A stretch of 64,000 nucleotides of DNA from an uncultured Flavobacteriaceae bacterium (GTDB lineage: Bacteria; Bacteroidota; Bacteroidia; Flavobacteriales; Flavobacteriaceae). Where the stretch lies: the NCBI GenBank assembly GCA_947500575.1, contig CANMSI010000001.1, positions 248,001-312,000 on the forward strand. Direction: 5' to 3'. Under the pieces are notes generated by a model. It ran no database searches. It was not told the DNA's origin and worked only from the letters and a program-made list of their open reading frames with translations. A program made the translations under genes and the position numbers. Positions 26,149-35,762 of this stretch are shown in pieces. Numbering within the stretch: position 1 is the first letter of the stretch; each line of letters starts with the position of its first letter.

Positions 26149-28353
26149 ATGACGCAAGCAGCTATTGAGAAAGAAAACAAAGAAATTGCCAAGCAGTATA
26201 AAGAATTGCTTCGCATTAGCTATCAGGATCTTACCGCTAAGGACAAGAAACAGATTCGAGCTGCCTTTGATGTAGCTGTAGATGCGCATAAAAATCAACG
26301 AAGAAAATCAGGCGAAGCTTATATTTTTCACCCAATTGCTGTTGCTAAAATTGTAGCATCTGAAATAGGCTTAGATGCAGTTTCTATAGCCTCTGCATTA
26401 TTACATGATGTAGTTGAAGACACAGAGTATACGCTAGATGATATTGAGCGCATGTTCGGAGAGTCGGTGGCTCGGATTGTGGATGGACTAACTAAGATAG
26501 CTCACATGAAAAAGGATATGAAAATATCCCAGCAGGCTGAGAATTTTAGAAAAATGCTTCTAACCTTACACGATGATGTGCGTGTAATTATTATTAAAAT
26601 TGCGGATCGGTACCACAATATGCTTACCATGGACTCCATGCCAGAGCATAAACAAGTAAAAATAGCCTCAGAAACCTTGTATATCTATGCACCACTAGCG
26701 CATAGAATAGGTCTTTACAATATTAAAACTGAACTTGAAGATTTAAGTTTAAAATATACCGAGCCCGAAGTATATCAGGATATTCGAAGTAAGGTCGAGG
26801 AAAGTAATGCAGATCAACAATCCTATATAGATGATTTTACGGGTGTAATTAAAAACTCCCTAGATAGCGAAGGTTTAAATTATTCTATCAAAGGACGAAT
26901 GAAATCTATCTTTTCTATTCGTCGTAAAATGATTGCTCAAAATGTAACTTTTGATCAAATCTATGACAAGTTTGCAATTCGTATTATTTACAAATCGGAC
27001 AAACAAAATGAAAAGTTTTTGGCTTGGAAAATTTATTCCATTGTAACCGATCACTTTACACCAAATCCTATTCGCTTAAGAGACTGGATTTCTTCCCCAA
27101 AATCTACAGGTTATGAAGCGTTGCACATTACCGTAATGGGACCTGAAGGTAAATGGGTAGAAGTACAAATTAGAAGTGAACGAATGCACGAAATTGCGGA
27201 AAAAGGATATGCTGCGCATTTCAAATACAAACATGGGGAACAAAAAGAACAAGGTATTGATGTATGGCTTAATCGCTTGCAAGAGGTTTTAGAAAACCCA
27301 AATACCAATGCCGTAGATTTTGTTGAAGAATTTAAACTGAATCTCTATTCAAAAGAAATTTTTGTCTTTACTCCTCAAGGAGAGTTAAAATCTCTTCCGA
27401 AGGGAGCCACGCCTTTGGACTTTGCCTTTCATGTGCATACAGAGATAGGTATTCGTACAAGAGGCGCCAAAGTAAATGGCAAATTGGTCCCTTTGAATAC
27501 CCGCTTAAACAGCGGCGATCAGGTTGAGATTATGACCTCAGATAATGCAAAACCCAATCAGAACTGGTTAGATTACGCAGTTACTGCTAGAGCCAGAGCA
27601 AAGATTAAATCTTCCCTGCGAGAAGAGAAGAAAAATATTGCTATGGACGGCAAGGAGATCTTAAGACGAAAGTTAAAATCTCAAAAAATAAATTTAAACG
27701 AGGATACCATTAATAAAATGGTGATCTATTTTAAATTAAAAACTAGTTTGGATTTATTTTACCGCGTGGGGAACGGAGCTATTGACAACAATATGCTTAA
27801 AGATTTTGCTGCATCCTATAACAATGCGTTTATTAGTTTCTTTAAAAATAGAATTCGAAGGAATCCTACTCCCGAAAATATTGACAAAGATGAAATTACA
27901 TCCAAATACGACATGCTTGTATTTGGCAAAGAAGAAGAGAAATTAAATTATACACTATCCCAATGTTGCAACCCTATTCCTGGGGATGAAGTTTTTGGCT
28001 TTGTAAGCGTTAATGAAGGACTTAAAGTACATAAGAAGAATTGCCCCAATGCCATTTCCCTGCAATCTAATTATGCCTATCGGATTATGAGCGCAAAATG
28101 GATAGATTCTACACAACAAGAATTTACCTCAGAAATAAAAATTACGGGGATAGATAACTTAGGTTTGGTAAATCAGATTACAGAAATCATATCAGATAAT
28201 ATGCATGTTAATATGCGTAATCTTAATTTTGGTACTGATGGTGGTACTTTTTCAGGGAGCATCACCGTAGTTGTAAAAAACAAATCAATTCTTAAGAAAT
28301 TAATAGATAATCTTAAGCGTATTAATGGTATCGAAAAAGTAACAAGGATTTAG
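26149..28353 (+). CDS. Bifunctional (p)ppGpp synthetase/hydrolase, RelA/SpoT family
   Basis: A 734-residue RSH protein. The HD hydrolase domain (about 30-190) has the intact site: YIFHPIAVAKIV, LLHDVVEDTEYT and KIADRYHNMLTM. The synthetase domain (about 230-360) has GRMKSIFSIRRKM, DKFAIRIIY and RDWISSPKSTGYEALHITVMG. A TGS domain (FTPQGELKSLPKGATPLDFAF), a conserved helical/Cys region (LSQCCNPIPGDEVFGFVS) and a C-terminal ACT domain follow. Both activities should be present, so this single gene is likely the main stringent-response enzyme. Start at ATG 26149; a weak promoter may lie at 26111-26141. Not recognised as RelA rather than Rel/SpoT, so no symbol given. Confidence 0.96.
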   Translation: MTQAAIEKENKEIAKQYKELLRISYQDLTAKDKKQIRAAFDVAVDAHKNQRRKSGEAYIFHPIAVAKIVASEIGLDAVSIASALLHDVVEDTEYTLDDIERMFGESVARIVDGLTKIAHMKKDMKISQQAENFRKMLLTLHDDVRVIIIKIADRYHNMLTMDSMPEHKQVKIASETLYIYAPLAHRIGLYNIKTELEDLSLKYTEPEVYQDIRSKVEESNADQQSYIDDFTGVIKNSLDSEGLNYSIKGRMKSIFSIRRKMIAQNVTFDQIYDKFAIRIIYKSDKQNEKFLAWKIYSIVTDHFTPNPIRLRDWISSPKSTGYEALHITVMGPEGKWVEVQIRSERMHEIAEKGYAAHFKYKHGEQKEQGIDVWLNRLQEVLENPNTNAVDFVEEFKLNLYSKEIFVFTPQGELKSLPKGATPLDFAFHVHTEIGIRTRGAKVNGKLVPLNTRLNSGDQVEIMTSDNAKPNQNWLDYAVTARARAKIKSSLREEKKNIAMDGKEILRRKLKSQKINLNEDTINKMVIYFKLKTSLDLFYRVGNGAIDNNMLKDFAASYNNAFISFFKNRIRRNPTPENIDKDEITSKYDMLVFGKEEEKLNYTLSQCCNPIPGDEVFGFVSVNEGLKVHKKNCPNAISLQSNYAYRIMSAKWIDSTQQEFTSEIKITGIDNLGLVNQITEIISDNMHVNMRNLNFGTDGGTFSGSITVVVKNKSILKKLIDNLKRINGIEKVTRI

Positions 28354-28446
28354 CGATCACATACAAAAATGTCATATCCATTTAACTGTTCATAACCCAC
28401 CAATAAAAACTTTCTATTTCATATAAATTTACTCTAAATTTACCAG

Positions 28447-28454
28447 TATCTTTG
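28447..28454 (+). promoter_or_regulatory. Promoter -7 element of the Fur-like gene
   Basis: TATCTTTG, perfect to TAnnTTTG, 24 bases before the ATG at 28479. It is immediately followed by the palindrome at 28455. Confidence 0.55.
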
Positions 28455-28471
28455 TACATTGACACAATGTA
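28455..28471. promoter_or_regulatory. Palindrome next to the Fur-like promoter (candidate autoregulatory operator)
   Basis: TACATTG-ACA-CAATGTA, perfect seven-base arms around three bases, directly after the -7 element and covering the expected transcription start. The position is what an autorepressor needs. The sequence resembles PerR or Fur boxes only in its symmetry. Confidence 0.5.
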
Positions 28472-28478
28472 AACGATC

Positions 28479-28934
28479 ATGGCCAATACCAAGAATCAAG
28501 AAATTGTAAAAAGCGTTTTTACAACTTTTTTAGAAGAAAACGGGCACCGCAAAACACCCGAACGTTACGCCATACTACAAGAAATTTACGATAGAGATGA
28601 TCATTTTGATATAGAATCACTGTATATCAATATGAAAAACAAAAACTATAGGGTAAGTAGAGCTACACTTTACAATACCATTGAACTTTTGCTCGATTGT
28701 AAGTTGGTGCGTAAACATCAATTTGAAAAAAATCAAGCACAATACGAAAAATCGTATTTCGATAGCCAGCACGATCATGTAATACTTACAGATACTGGGG
28801 AAGTGATGGAATTCTGTGATCCGCGTATACAGTCCATCAAAAGAACTATTGAAGAAGTTTTTGATATTAAAATTAACAATCATTCGCTGTACTTCTACGG
28901 CACTAAGAACTCAAAAGAAAATACAAATAACTAA
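28479..28934 (+). CDS. Fur-family transcriptional regulator lacking structural zinc cysteines
   Basis: A 151-residue Fur superfamily protein. Winged helix: [23 protein letters not shown] and [21 protein letters not shown]. The dimerisation domain keeps the regulatory metal region, [19 protein letters not shown] and NNHSLYFYG, but the usual CxxC after the HDH is absent (VILTDTGEV) and so is the C-terminal CxxC. It should bind a regulatory metal without structural zinc. Iron, zinc or peroxide sensing cannot be told apart. It is followed 11 bases later by purA, so purA may be read from the same promoter. Confidence 0.9.
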   Translation: MANTKNQEIVKSVFTTFLEENGHRKTPERYAILQEIYDRDDHFDIESLYINMKNKNYRVSRATLYNTIELLLDCKLVRKHQFEKNQAQYEKSYFDSQHDHVILTDTGEVMEFCDPRIQSIKRTIEEVFDIKINNHSLYFYGTKNSKENTNN

Positions 28935-28945
28935 CCAAAAAATAA

Positions 28946-30217
28946 ATGGCAGTAGATTTACTACTCGGGCTACAATGGGGAGACGAGGGAAAAGGAAAAA
29001 TTGTTGATGTACTCACTAAAGATTATGACATTATTGCGCGCTTTCAAGGAGGTCCCAACGCCGGACACACCTTGGAGTTTGATGGCATAAAACATGTTTT
29101 ACATACCATCCCCTCTGGTATTTTTCATAAAAATGCCATTAATATTGTTGGAAATGGCGTGGTGATAGACCCGGTAATTTTCAAAAAAGAACTAGATAAT
29201 TTAGCCCAATTTAACATTGACATTCAATCAAAGCTTTTTATTTCTAGAAAAGCCCATTTAATTCTTCCAACCCACCGTCTTTTAGATGCAGCATCAGAAA
29301 CAGCCAAAGGCAAAGCAAAGATTGGTTCAACTCTAAAAGGTATTGGGCCAACTTATATGGACAAGACAGGCCGTAATGGAATGCGAATTGGGGATTTAGA
29401 ATTTTCAGATTGGAAAAATAAATATCGCGCTTTAGCTAACAAGCACGAAGCAATGATTGGTTTCTATAATGTAGATATTCAATACGATCTGCAAGAATTA
29501 GAAACGGAGTTTTTTAATGCAGTAGAAGCGCTTAAAGAACTTACTTTTATAGACAGTGAAGAGTTTCTTTTTAATGCTCAAAAAGAAGGGAAAAAAATAC
29601 TAGCCGAAGGTGCGCAAGGTTCTTTGTTGGATATTGATTTTGGTACATATCCGTACGTAACTTCATCCAATACAACAGCCGCAGGGGCTTGTACCGGTTT
29701 GGGAATAGCTCCTAACAAGATTGGTGGCGTTTTCGGAATTTTTAAAGCCTATGCCACTAGAGTTGGTAGCGGTCCTTTCCCAACAGAACTTTTTGATGAA
29801 GATGGCGAAACCATGGGACGGGTTGGAAACGAGTTTGGTGCTACCACCGGAAGACCAAGACGATGTGGATGGATTGACTTAGTTGCTTTAAAATATGCTG
29901 TTCAAATTAACGGAGTAACAGAACTGATGATGATGAAGGGCGATGTTCTAAGTGGTTTTAAAAAGATAAAAGTATGTACTGCCTACAAGTATAAAGGAAA
30001 AGAAGTTACTCATCTACCTTACAATATTGAAGAAGGGAATGTATCGCCAGTATATACAGAATTGAAAGGCTGGGATGAAGACCTTACAAAGCTTACCAAA
30101 GCGGATCAGCTTCCCAAAACATTAAACACCTATATAGATTTCTTAGAGAAAGAACTGGAAGTACCTATAAAAATTGTTTCCGTAGGTCCCGATAGGACAC
30201 AAACAATACATCGTTAA
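28946..30217 (+). CDS. purA: Adenylosuccinate synthetase
   Basis: A 423-residue enzyme of usual length that joins IMP and aspartate with GTP in AMP synthesis. Seen: the P-loop-like LLGLQWGDEGKGKIVDVL, QGGPNAGHTLEF, the GIGPTYMDKTGRNG segment, EGAQGSLLDIDFGTYPYVTSSNTTAAG and the GTP-binding end RTQTIHR. It lies 11 bases after the Fur-like gene and ends at the strong terminator at 30216. Confidence 0.98.
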   Translation: MAVDLLLGLQWGDEGKGKIVDVLTKDYDIIARFQGGPNAGHTLEFDGIKHVLHTIPSGIFHKNAINIVGNGVVIDPVIFKKELDNLAQFNIDIQSKLFISRKAHLILPTHRLLDAASETAKGKAKIGSTLKGIGPTYMDKTGRNGMRIGDLEFSDWKNKYRALANKHEAMIGFYNVDIQYDLQELETEFFNAVEALKELTFIDSEEFLFNAQKEGKKILAEGAQGSLLDIDFGTYPYVTSSNTTAAGACTGLGIAPNKIGGVFGIFKAYATRVGSGPFPTELFDEDGETMGRVGNEFGATTGRPRRCGWIDLVALKYAVQINGVTELMMMKGDVLSGFKKIKVCTAYKYKGKEVTHLPYNIEEGNVSPVYTELKGWDEDLTKLTKADQLPKTLNTYIDFLEKELEVPIKIVSVGPDRTQTIHR

Positions 30218-30248
30218 AAAGGAGCCGCATAATTGCGGCTCCTTTTTT
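30216..30248. terminator. Rho-independent terminator after purA
   Basis: AAAAAGGAGCCGCA / TGCGGCTCCTTTTT with a four-base loop, directly after the purA stop codon. Confidence 0.88.
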
Positions 30249-30303
30249 AATATAAAGAATCCTAAATCTATGCCAAACAGTATTTAACTATAACAAAAAA
30301 ACC

Positions 30304-30311
30304 TATTTTTG
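30304..30311 (+). promoter_or_regulatory. Promoter -7 element of the OstA-like gene
   Basis: TATTTTTG, perfect to TAnnTTTG. With transcription starting near 30316, only the ATT at 30322 or the TTG at 30328 can start the reading frame with its signal peptide. Confidence 0.5.
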
Positions 30312-30327
30312 AGCAAAATTTATTGCC

Positions 30328-32016
30328 TTGTATAAAACAACTCTCTTTTTAGTATTCTTGGTTTTTATGCCTACAATTTGGGGGCAAGAAACAGAGACAG
30401 AAGAAAAGCAACTCAATATTGTTTATGGGGCCAATTTCACTAAGAATGAAGAAAAGTACCCAGGAGCTTCTATCTTTAGTAAAGACGAAAGACAAGTTCA
30501 ATTTGAACATCAAGGTGCTGATTTATGGTGCGACTATGCCATTTTTTATCAAAAAGAAAATAGACTAAAAGCCATTGGAAACATTCGTCTACAACAAGGT
30601 GATTCCATTCAAATGACTAGTGGCAATATAGATTATGATGGTAAAATTAAATTGGCAAAGTCTTGGGAAACAGTAGTCTTTACAGATGGGCAGTTTACCC
30701 TTCGCACGGATACTTTATATTTTGACAGGGAAAAGCAAGAGTCTTATTACAACAGTGGTGGTACCGTTGTAGATTCTGCAAATACACTTACAAGTGAAAT
30801 TGGAAGGTACTTTACGATTCCTAAAAAAATGCAATTCTTAGATAGTGTCTACATAAAAAATCCTGAATATACGATAGAATCAGAACGCTTGGATTATTAT
30901 GAAATAACTAAGAATGCCTATATGTATGGCCCATCTACCATTACTGGGGAAGCCTATAAAATATACTGCGAGCGCGGTTTTTATGATACCAAAATAGAAA
31001 GTGGATACGGTATTAAAAATACCAGAATTGACTACAGCAACAGAATAATTGAAGGGGATAGTCTCTTTTTTGATAAAAAGACAGAATTTGCTTCTGCTAC
31101 AAACAATGTGGTAATTACGGATACCATTAACCAGGGAATTATAAAAGCGCATTATGGTGAAGTATGGAAATTAAAAGACTCATTATTTGCTACCAAGAGA
31201 GCCGTCTCTATTAGTTTAGTTGAAAACGATTCCTTGTACATGCACGGTGATACGCTAATGGTTACAGGAAAACCCGAAGCTCGTATTTTAAGAGCCTTTA
31301 GAAATGCTAAATTTTACAAAACTGACCTCAGTGGTAAGTGTGATTCTATCCATTTTGAAGAGCGAACCGGGATTACACAGTTAATTACGAATCCAATCTT
31401 ATGGAACGGGGAAAACCAAATGACTGGGGATAGTATTCATCTCATATCCGATTTAGAAACCGAAAAATTAGACTCTTTAAAAGTGCTGAATAATGCTTTT
31501 ATTATTGCCTTGGATACCATAAGCAACGAAGGCTATAACCAAGCAAAAGGGAAAGATCTTTTTGGAAAATTCATAGATAATGAACTTAAAATCATTGATT
31601 TAGTAAAAAATACAGAAGTCATTTATTACTTGTACAATGATGACGAAGAATTAATTGGTATTAATAAGACCATTTGCAGTGCCATACGCCTCTTAATGGC
31701 AAATAATGATATTGAAGACATCACCTTTTTCACCAACCCCGATGGGGATATTTTCCCAGAGACAGAACTCCCCGAAAGTAGTAGAAAATTAAGAGGTTTT
31801 ATTTGGCGGGGTGATGAGCGTATTCGAACAAAGGACGCCATATTTGATGAAGATGACAACAATATAGAACTTGTTATTATTCAAGGAATTAATAACCCTA
31901 TTGATACGGATGCTGAAGAAGAAGATCGAGATACGAACGAAGGAGACCCCATTAACAAAATCGCGCCTAACACGAAGGCAACAAAACCCAAAAAGCAGAA
32001 TAAAGCAAAGAAGTAA
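30328..32016 (+). CDS. OstA/LptA-like protein, non-ATG start
   Basis: A 562-residue exported protein with signal peptide YKTTLFLVFLVFMPTIWGQ. It has repeated short beta units of the OstA (LptA/LptD jelly-roll) type: IGNIRLQQGDSIQMTSGNIDYDG, ARSWETVVFTDGQFTLRTDTLYFD-like repeats, ASATNNVVITDT. The C-terminus is acidic, then lysine-rich (ATKPKKQNKAKK). Such proteins help move lipopolysaccharide across the periplasm. In frame there is a stop at 30310, then ATT at 30322 and TTG at 30328; the first ATG (30367) would cut the signal peptide, so TTG is chosen. With lptB (52438) it could belong to one transport system, though they are not adjacent. Confidence 0.85.
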   Translation: MYKTTLFLVFLVFMPTIWGQETETEEKQLNIVYGANFTKNEEKYPGASIFSKDERQVQFEHQGADLWCDYAIFYQKENRLKAIGNIRLQQGDSIQMTSGNIDYDGKIKLAKSWETVVFTDGQFTLRTDTLYFDREKQESYYNSGGTVVDSANTLTSEIGRYFTIPKKMQFLDSVYIKNPEYTIESERLDYYEITKNAYMYGPSTITGEAYKIYCERGFYDTKIESGYGIKNTRIDYSNRIIEGDSLFFDKKTEFASATNNVVITDTINQGIIKAHYGEVWKLKDSLFATKRAVSISLVENDSLYMHGDTLMVTGKPEARILRAFRNAKFYKTDLSGKCDSIHFEERTGITQLITNPILWNGENQMTGDSIHLISDLETEKLDSLKVLNNAFIIALDTISNEGYNQAKGKDLFGKFIDNELKIIDLVKNTEVIYYLYNDDEELIGINKTICSAIRLLMANNDIEDITFFTNPDGDIFPETELPESSRKLRGFIWRGDERIRTKDAIFDEDDNNIELVIIQGINNPIDTDAEEEDRDTNEGDPINKIAPNTKATKPKKQNKAKK

Positions 32017-32096
32017 CCCCTATTGTACTTTAGAAGCAATGATGCGTGCTATTTGGCAGCCGTGTTTTCAAGTCCATCTAAAACAGCATTTATATT

Positions 32097-32104
32097 TAAT
32101 TTTG
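32097..32104 (+). promoter_or_regulatory. Promoter -7 element of the aminotransferase gene
   Basis: TAATTTTG, perfect to TAnnTTTG, 22 bases before the ATG at 32127. No clear -33 TTG. The 110-base gap otherwise shows nothing. Confidence 0.45.
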
Positions 32105-32126
32105 ATATTTTAGCTATATCGCTACT

Positions 32127-33308
32127 ATGAAAGAAGATTTTTTAAAATATCAAACGCAAACTACTCCTCACCCACTCTTATTGGAAATCTCACATGCCAA
32201 GGGCAGTTATATCTATGATACCAATGGAGTAGCTCATTTAGATTTTGTAGCTGGCGTATCAGCATGCAGTTTAGGGCATTGTCATCCCAAAATAGTCGCT
32301 GCCGTTCAAAAACAGACAGAACAATACATGCATGTAATGGTGTATGGCGAGTATATACAGCAGCCTGCAGTTGCATACACCAAACTTTTAGCTTCACTGC
32401 TGCCTTCCGCTTTAGAAACCACTTATTTGGTGAACTCAGGTACCGAAGCTATAGAAGGGGCACTAAAATTAGCTCGTAGGGTAACAGGAAGATCTCAGAT
32501 TATTGCCGCACATGGGGCATATCATGGAAATACAATGGGAAGTTTAAGTATTATGGGGTATGAAGCTAGAAAAAGTGCCTTTAGACCACTGATCCCGGAT
32601 GTTTCCTTTATCCACTTCAATATAGAAAGTGAATTAAAAAAAATTACCAAAAAAACTGCAGCAGTAGTTTTGGAAACCATTCAGGGCGGAGCAGGATTTA
32701 TTATGCCTCACAAGCAGTATTTAAAAAAAGTAAGAGAACGATGTACCGAAATGGGTGCCCTACTTATTTTAGACGAAATACAACCTGGATTTGGACGAAC
32801 CGGTGCTCTATTTGCCTTTGAACATTACGACTGTGTACCAGATATATTGGTCATGGGAAAAGGAATGGCTGCAGGACTTCCTGTAGGAGCCTTCACCTCC
32901 TCAAAAATAATGATGGATACGCTGCAGCACGCACCCACCCTGGGGCACATCACTACTTTTGGAGCAAACCCAGTGATTGCAGCTGCCTGTTTGGCTACGC
33001 TCCAAGAAATAACTAGTGGTTCTTTGATCCAAGAAACCCTTAAGAAGGAACAACAGTTTAGACGGCTTTTACAACACCCATTTATTACTGAAATAAGAGG
33101 AAAGGGACTAATGCTAGCCTTAATTATGGAAAATGCTGAAATGGCCAATCATTTAGTACTTCAATGTGCAAAAAAAGGGCTCATTCTCTTTTGGTTGCTT
33201 TTTGAATCTAAGGCCGTTCGCATCTCCCCGCCCTTGACAATTTCTGAAAAAGAAATAGCAAAAGGATGCGCTATTATCCTAGAAGTTTTAAGAGATTTCA
33301 AACAATAA
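32127..33308 (+). CDS. Class III PLP-dependent aminotransferase
   Basis: A 393-residue enzyme of the acetylornithine/ornithine transaminase type. Seen: HLDFVAGVSACSLGHCHPKI, the cofactor loop VNSGTEAIEGALKLARRVTG, HGAYHGNTMGSLSIMG, the Asp region LILDEIQPGFGRTG, the Schiff-base Lys in VMGKGMAAGLPVGAF (about residue 245) and TTFGANPVIAAA. The amino donor is not clear from sequence; no arginine genes are nearby, so a specific arg label is avoided. It lies between the OstA-like and TPR genes, an order I recall in other flavobacteria. Confidence 0.93.
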   Translation: MKEDFLKYQTQTTPHPLLLEISHAKGSYIYDTNGVAHLDFVAGVSACSLGHCHPKIVAAVQKQTEQYMHVMVYGEYIQQPAVAYTKLLASLLPSALETTYLVNSGTEAIEGALKLARRVTGRSQIIAAHGAYHGNTMGSLSIMGYEARKSAFRPLIPDVSFIHFNIESELKKITKKTAAVVLETIQGGAGFIMPHKQYLKKVRERCTEMGALLILDEIQPGFGRTGALFAFEHYDCVPDILVMGKGMAAGLPVGAFTSSKIMMDTLQHAPTLGHITTFGANPVIAAACLATLQEITSGSLIQETLKKEQQFRRLLQHPFITEIRGKGLMLALIMENAEMANHLVLQCAKKGLILFWLLFESKAVRISPPLTISEKEIAKGCAIILEVLRDFKQ

Positions 33309-33405
33309 GTTGTTAACTAATTTGTTAATAATATAGCCCAAGTCGGAAATGAATCTTAGTCGCAATAGACTATTTTTAATTCCATAGTTTAACCAAAATG
33401 TTCCT

Positions 33406-34806
33406 ATGTCGTTAGATGCTAACGAAAGACCAAACCAGCCCATAGTCAAGTTCGAATCTATGCTCAAAACAGACGATGTCTATTTCTTTGATGCAGAAGA
33501 TTTTGAAGATATTATCCATCACTACCTTAATAACGGAAAGATATCATTGGCTAAAAAAGCAATCACCATTGGACTAAGACAACACCCTGATTCTATAAGT
33601 CTTAAACTATTAGATGTGGAAGTTTTAGTTTTTGAAAACAATTTAGAGGTCGCAGAACAGCTCTTGGATAAATTACAGTTGTTAGATGGCAGTAATGAGG
33701 AAATCTATATTCAACGTGCAAATATTTACTCCAAAAAAGACAATCATGAAGCTGCCGTAGTCTTATTGAAAAAAGCACTAGATCTGGCTAATAATAGTAT
33801 GGATATTCATTCACTATTAGGAATGGAATATCTATTCATGGACAACTTTGAATTGGCCAAGCAGAGCTTTATGCAATGTGTTTCTTTTGATGAAAGCGAT
33901 TATTCATCATTGTATAATGTTATTTATTGTTTTGAATTCTTGGAAGATTATGAAGGAGCCATACACTATTTAAATGAATACTTGGAAGGAAATCCTTATT
34001 GTGAGGTAGCTTGGCATCAATTGGGAAAACAATATTTTTCAAAAAAAATGTATAAGGAAGCGCTTGCTGCTTTTGATTTCGCCATTATCTCTGACGATTC
34101 TTTTATAGGTGCTTATTTTGAGAAGGGGAAAGTACTAGAGAAAATGGGGAAATACAGTGAGGCCATTGAAAGCTACGAAACCACCATTTCTATAGAAGAC
34201 CCAACATCGCATGCGTATTTGCGTATTGGTAAGTGTCATGAAAAATTGAATAATACGGAAATGGCGAAGTATTATTACTATCATACGGTGCATGAAGATC
34301 CTCTTTTAGACAAAGGATGGCTTGCCATAACAGACTTCTATTACCGATTGGAGAAGTATGAAAAGTCGCTCTATTACATAAACAAAGCCTTGAATATAGA
34401 TGGCGAAAACCCATTGTACTGGAAACGTGCGGCCAAGATTTATGGAGCTTTAAAGAACTATATAGAATCTGATGTTGCCTACAAACAAACGGTAGAATTG
34501 GGAAATTACGAATTAGACACTTGGTTATCTTGGGCGCATGTTGTGATTCAAAATGGAGAGCTAGATGCTGCTATTCAAATTTTAATCCAAGGGATCGAAT
34601 TCTATCCAGAAAATGCAACCATACCCTATACCCTAGCAGGTTTATATTTAGAAACCAATAATAAGATAGAGGCAAGGCTTCATTTAGTAAATGCCTTGCA
34701 GCTTAATTTTGATCAACTTTCAGTTTTTGAAGAGTCCTATCCTCAATTTTCTTCTTCCCCTTGGGTAAAAAACATTATCGACGATCGTAATAGGGCTTCC
34801 AGTTAA
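33406..34806 (+). CDS. TPR-repeat protein
   Basis: A 466-residue soluble protein made almost wholly of tetratricopeptide repeats from about residue 35 to 445, for example YIQRANIYSKKDNHEAAVVL, YNVIYCFEFLEDYEGAIHYL, WHQLGKQYFSKKMYKEALAAF and GAYFEKGKVLEKMGKYSEAI. No signal peptide or membrane segment is seen, so it is probably cytoplasmic and acts by protein binding. A -7-like element (TATTTTTA, 33371-33378) precedes it. Its position next to the DUF368 genes is common in relatives by memory; its partner is unknown. Confidence 0.88.
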   Translation: MSLDANERPNQPIVKFESMLKTDDVYFFDAEDFEDIIHHYLNNGKISLAKKAITIGLRQHPDSISLKLLDVEVLVFENNLEVAEQLLDKLQLLDGSNEEIYIQRANIYSKKDNHEAAVVLLKKALDLANNSMDIHSLLGMEYLFMDNFELAKQSFMQCVSFDESDYSSLYNVIYCFEFLEDYEGAIHYLNEYLEGNPYCEVAWHQLGKQYFSKKMYKEALAAFDFAIISDDSFIGAYFEKGKVLEKMGKYSEAIESYETTISIEDPTSHAYLRIGKCHEKLNNTEMAKYYYYHTVHEDPLLDKGWLAITDFYYRLEKYEKSLYYINKALNIDGENPLYWKRAAKIYGALKNYIESDVAYKQTVELGNYELDTWLSWAHVVIQNGELDAAIQILIQGIEFYPENATIPYTLAGLYLETNNKIEARLHLVNALQLNFDQLSVFEESYPQFSSSPWVKNIIDDRNRASS

Positions 34807-34812
34807 AAAAAC

Positions 34813-34820
34813 TATTTTTG
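34813..34820 (+). promoter_or_regulatory. Promoter -7 element of the DUF368 pair
   Basis: TATTTTTG 16 bases before the ATG at 34836. It overlaps an in-frame TTG at 34818, which rules that codon out as a start for this transcript. Confidence 0.5.
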
Positions 34821-34835
34821 TTTCTTAAGAAAAAT

Positions 34836-35750
34836 ATGGAGAAACGAAATCCGTTACAATACTTTTTTATCACCCTAAAAGGCATGGCCATGGGTGTTGC
34901 CGAATTGGTTCCGGGAGTATCTGGTGGAACCATTGCCTTTGTTGCAGGCATCTATGAAGAGTTTATTACTGCTATCAATTCTGTAAACCTCTCTTTACTT
35001 CAAACCCTAAAAAAAGAGGGTTTTAAAGCTGCTTGGGAAAAACTTAATGGAAATTTTTTACTAGCTCTTTTCCTGGGGATGATGATCAGTATTTTTTCCT
35101 TTGCAAAACTGATTAGCTGGTTACTCATAAATCAACCTATTCCTTTATGGTCTTTCTTTTTCGGTTTGGTTGTTGCAAGTGTTTTTATGGTTGCAAAAGC
35201 GGTTCATAAGTGGAATTTCATAAAAGTTATTATATTTTTAATTGGAGCTGCAGGAGCTTTTTATATTACCACATTGCCCCCCTCAGCAAATTCGGAGGGA
35301 CTCTTTTTTATCTTTCTATCAGGAGCCTTGGCCATATGTGCAATGATTTTACCAGGGATTTCTGGTTCTTTCATTCTGGTACTTCTAGGGTCATACAAGA
35401 CCGTCTTGGATGCAGTACACGAGCGCGACTTTAAAATAATAATTATCTTCTCTCTAGGATGTCTCTTTGGATTATTAAGCTTTGCAAAATTGCTAAAATG
35501 GATGTTTAACAATTATAAAGACATTACACTGGCACTTCTTACTGGTTTTATTATGGGGTCTCTTAATAAGATCTGGCCTTGGAAAACAATATTAGATACA
35601 CGGACCTATGGTGATAAAGTAATTACAATTGATAAAAACGTATTACCCTCAGCTTTTGAAGGAGAACCTCAGGTGCTCTTTGCAATTGTAGCGGCAATCG
35701 TTGGCTTTGCACTCATTTTTACCCTCGAAAAATTAGCTTCCAAAAAATAA
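34836..35750 (+). CDS. DUF368 (PopT-type) membrane protein, first copy
   Basis: A 304-residue protein with about eight hydrophobic segments. It has the DUF368 double motif: MAMGVAELVPGVSGGTIAFV near the N-terminus and CAMILPGISGSFILVLLGSY near the middle. DUF368 proteins (PopT) have been shown to return undecaprenyl phosphate across the membrane in other bacteria, so recycling of the lipid carrier for peptidoglycan and glycans is the likely role. The ATG at 34836 is used. A second copy follows after 12 bases. Confidence 0.93.
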   Translation: MEKRNPLQYFFITLKGMAMGVAELVPGVSGGTIAFVAGIYEEFITAINSVNLSLLQTLKKEGFKAAWEKLNGNFLLALFLGMMISIFSFAKLISWLLINQPIPLWSFFFGLVVASVFMVAKAVHKWNFIKVIIFLIGAAGAFYITTLPPSANSEGLFFIFLSGALAICAMILPGISGSFILVLLGSYKTVLDAVHERDFKIIIIFSLGCLFGLLSFAKLLKWMFNNYKDITLALLTGFIMGSLNKIWPWKTILDTRTYGDKVITIDKNVLPSAFEGEPQVLFAIVAAIVGFALIFTLEKLASKK

Positions 35751-35762
35751 GTCTTGTCCGCC

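Noticed and set aside
34818-34835. TTG start extending the first DUF368 gene by six codons
   Set aside because: The TTG lies inside the -7 element TATTTTTG; the ATG at 34836 gives the family N-terminus.
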